Assembly (NCBI GenBank): GCA_018304445.1
Contig: JAGVWD010000067.1
Coordinates: 1-5,181, forward strand
Source: Candidatus Iainarchaeum sp.
Lineage (GTDB): Archaea; Iainarchaeota; Iainarchaeia; Iainarchaeales; JAXPJC01
Length of the DNA stretch: 5,181 nucleotides
Direction of reading: 5' to 3'
Part shown: positions 5,053 through 5,181 of the stretch, one piece after another
Layout of the letters: each line of letters starts with the position of its first letter
How positions within the stretch are numbered: position 1 is the first letter of the stretch
Translations under genes and position numbers: made by a program
The notes under the pieces: model-generated
Database searches by the model: none
What the model saw: only the letters and a program-made list of their open reading frames with translations
Told to the model about the DNA's origin: nothing

Positions 5053-5087
5053 CACCAGTAAAATTTACTTGGAAGTAGTATATTAAA
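5053..5087 (-). promoter_or_regulatory. Promoter and ribosome binding site of the small membrane protein
   Basis: On the minus strand TTTAATATAC (5087-5078) could be a TATA box, placing the start near 5057 just before GGTG (5056-5053). The box overlaps the stop codon of the upstream gene, so the membrane-protein gene may have its own promoter, be cotranscribed, or both. Confidence 0.45.
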
Positions 5088-5181
5088 TTATCTCAATTTT
5101 TTTGGATGTTGCGCCTTCCAGTTTTTTCAGCAGCTCCTTCCAGTAATGGGTTTTTCCCTTCTTCAGTACGATTTTGTCAAC
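5083..5181 (-). CDS. C-terminal end of an unidentified gene (partial)
   Basis: The minus strand is open from the window edge to a TAA at 5085-5083 and encodes 32 residues: VDKIVLKKGKTHYWKELL, then KKLEGATSKKIEII. It is rich in Lys with a possible short helix (HYWKELLKKLEG), a normal composition for a cytoplasmic protein's end. The 5' part lies outside the window, so neither its length nor its product can be stated. It points toward the membrane-protein gene on the same strand, with 36 bases between its stop and that gene's ATG. Confidence 0.65.
   Translation of the reverse strand, partial: VDKIVLKKGKTHYWKELLKKLEGATSKKIEII

Overview
The window looks archaeal, most likely from a small, tightly packed genome of the DPANN type. 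It has TATA-box/BRE-like promoters, GGTG-type ribosome binding sites, a leaderless-looking start, an archaeal/eukaryotic-type tryptophanyl-tRNA synthetase, a tRNA-splicing endonuclease and a VapBC module. Placement below 'archaeon' is inference. Convergent genes end almost stop to stop: 4 bases separate trpS and its convergent neighbour.

Layout. At 41-677 (minus) lies a vapBC-type toxin-antitoxin operon, with a perfect palindrome beside its TATA box. From 721 to 900 there is no convincing gene. At 901-2691 (plus) is a large membrane-anchored, cysteine-rich surface protein with a TTG start. Its tail after residue 540 looks frameshifted. Facing it at 2657-2779 (minus) is a very short gene for a 40-residue protein that is half Lys/Arg. 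Upstream of that gene, at 2805-3027, is a stretch of nested, long-range complementary segments that looks like a structured RNA. It has its own TATA box at 3047-3058 and could be a free ncRNA or the 5' leader of the basic-protein gene. From 3147 to 4802 a divergent pair, endA (minus) and trpS (plus), shares a 48-base promoter region. A small two-helix membrane protein (4807-5046, minus) and the last 32 residues of an unidentified gene (5083-5181, minus) close the window.

Two genes (endA, trpS) serve tRNA maturation and charging, and the basic protein may also belong to translation. VapC-type toxins often cut tRNA or rRNA, but nothing here shows the target. The most notable points are the unassigned structured RNA, the endonuclease with Thr where the catalytic Lys should be, and the probable frameshift in the cysteine-rich protein.
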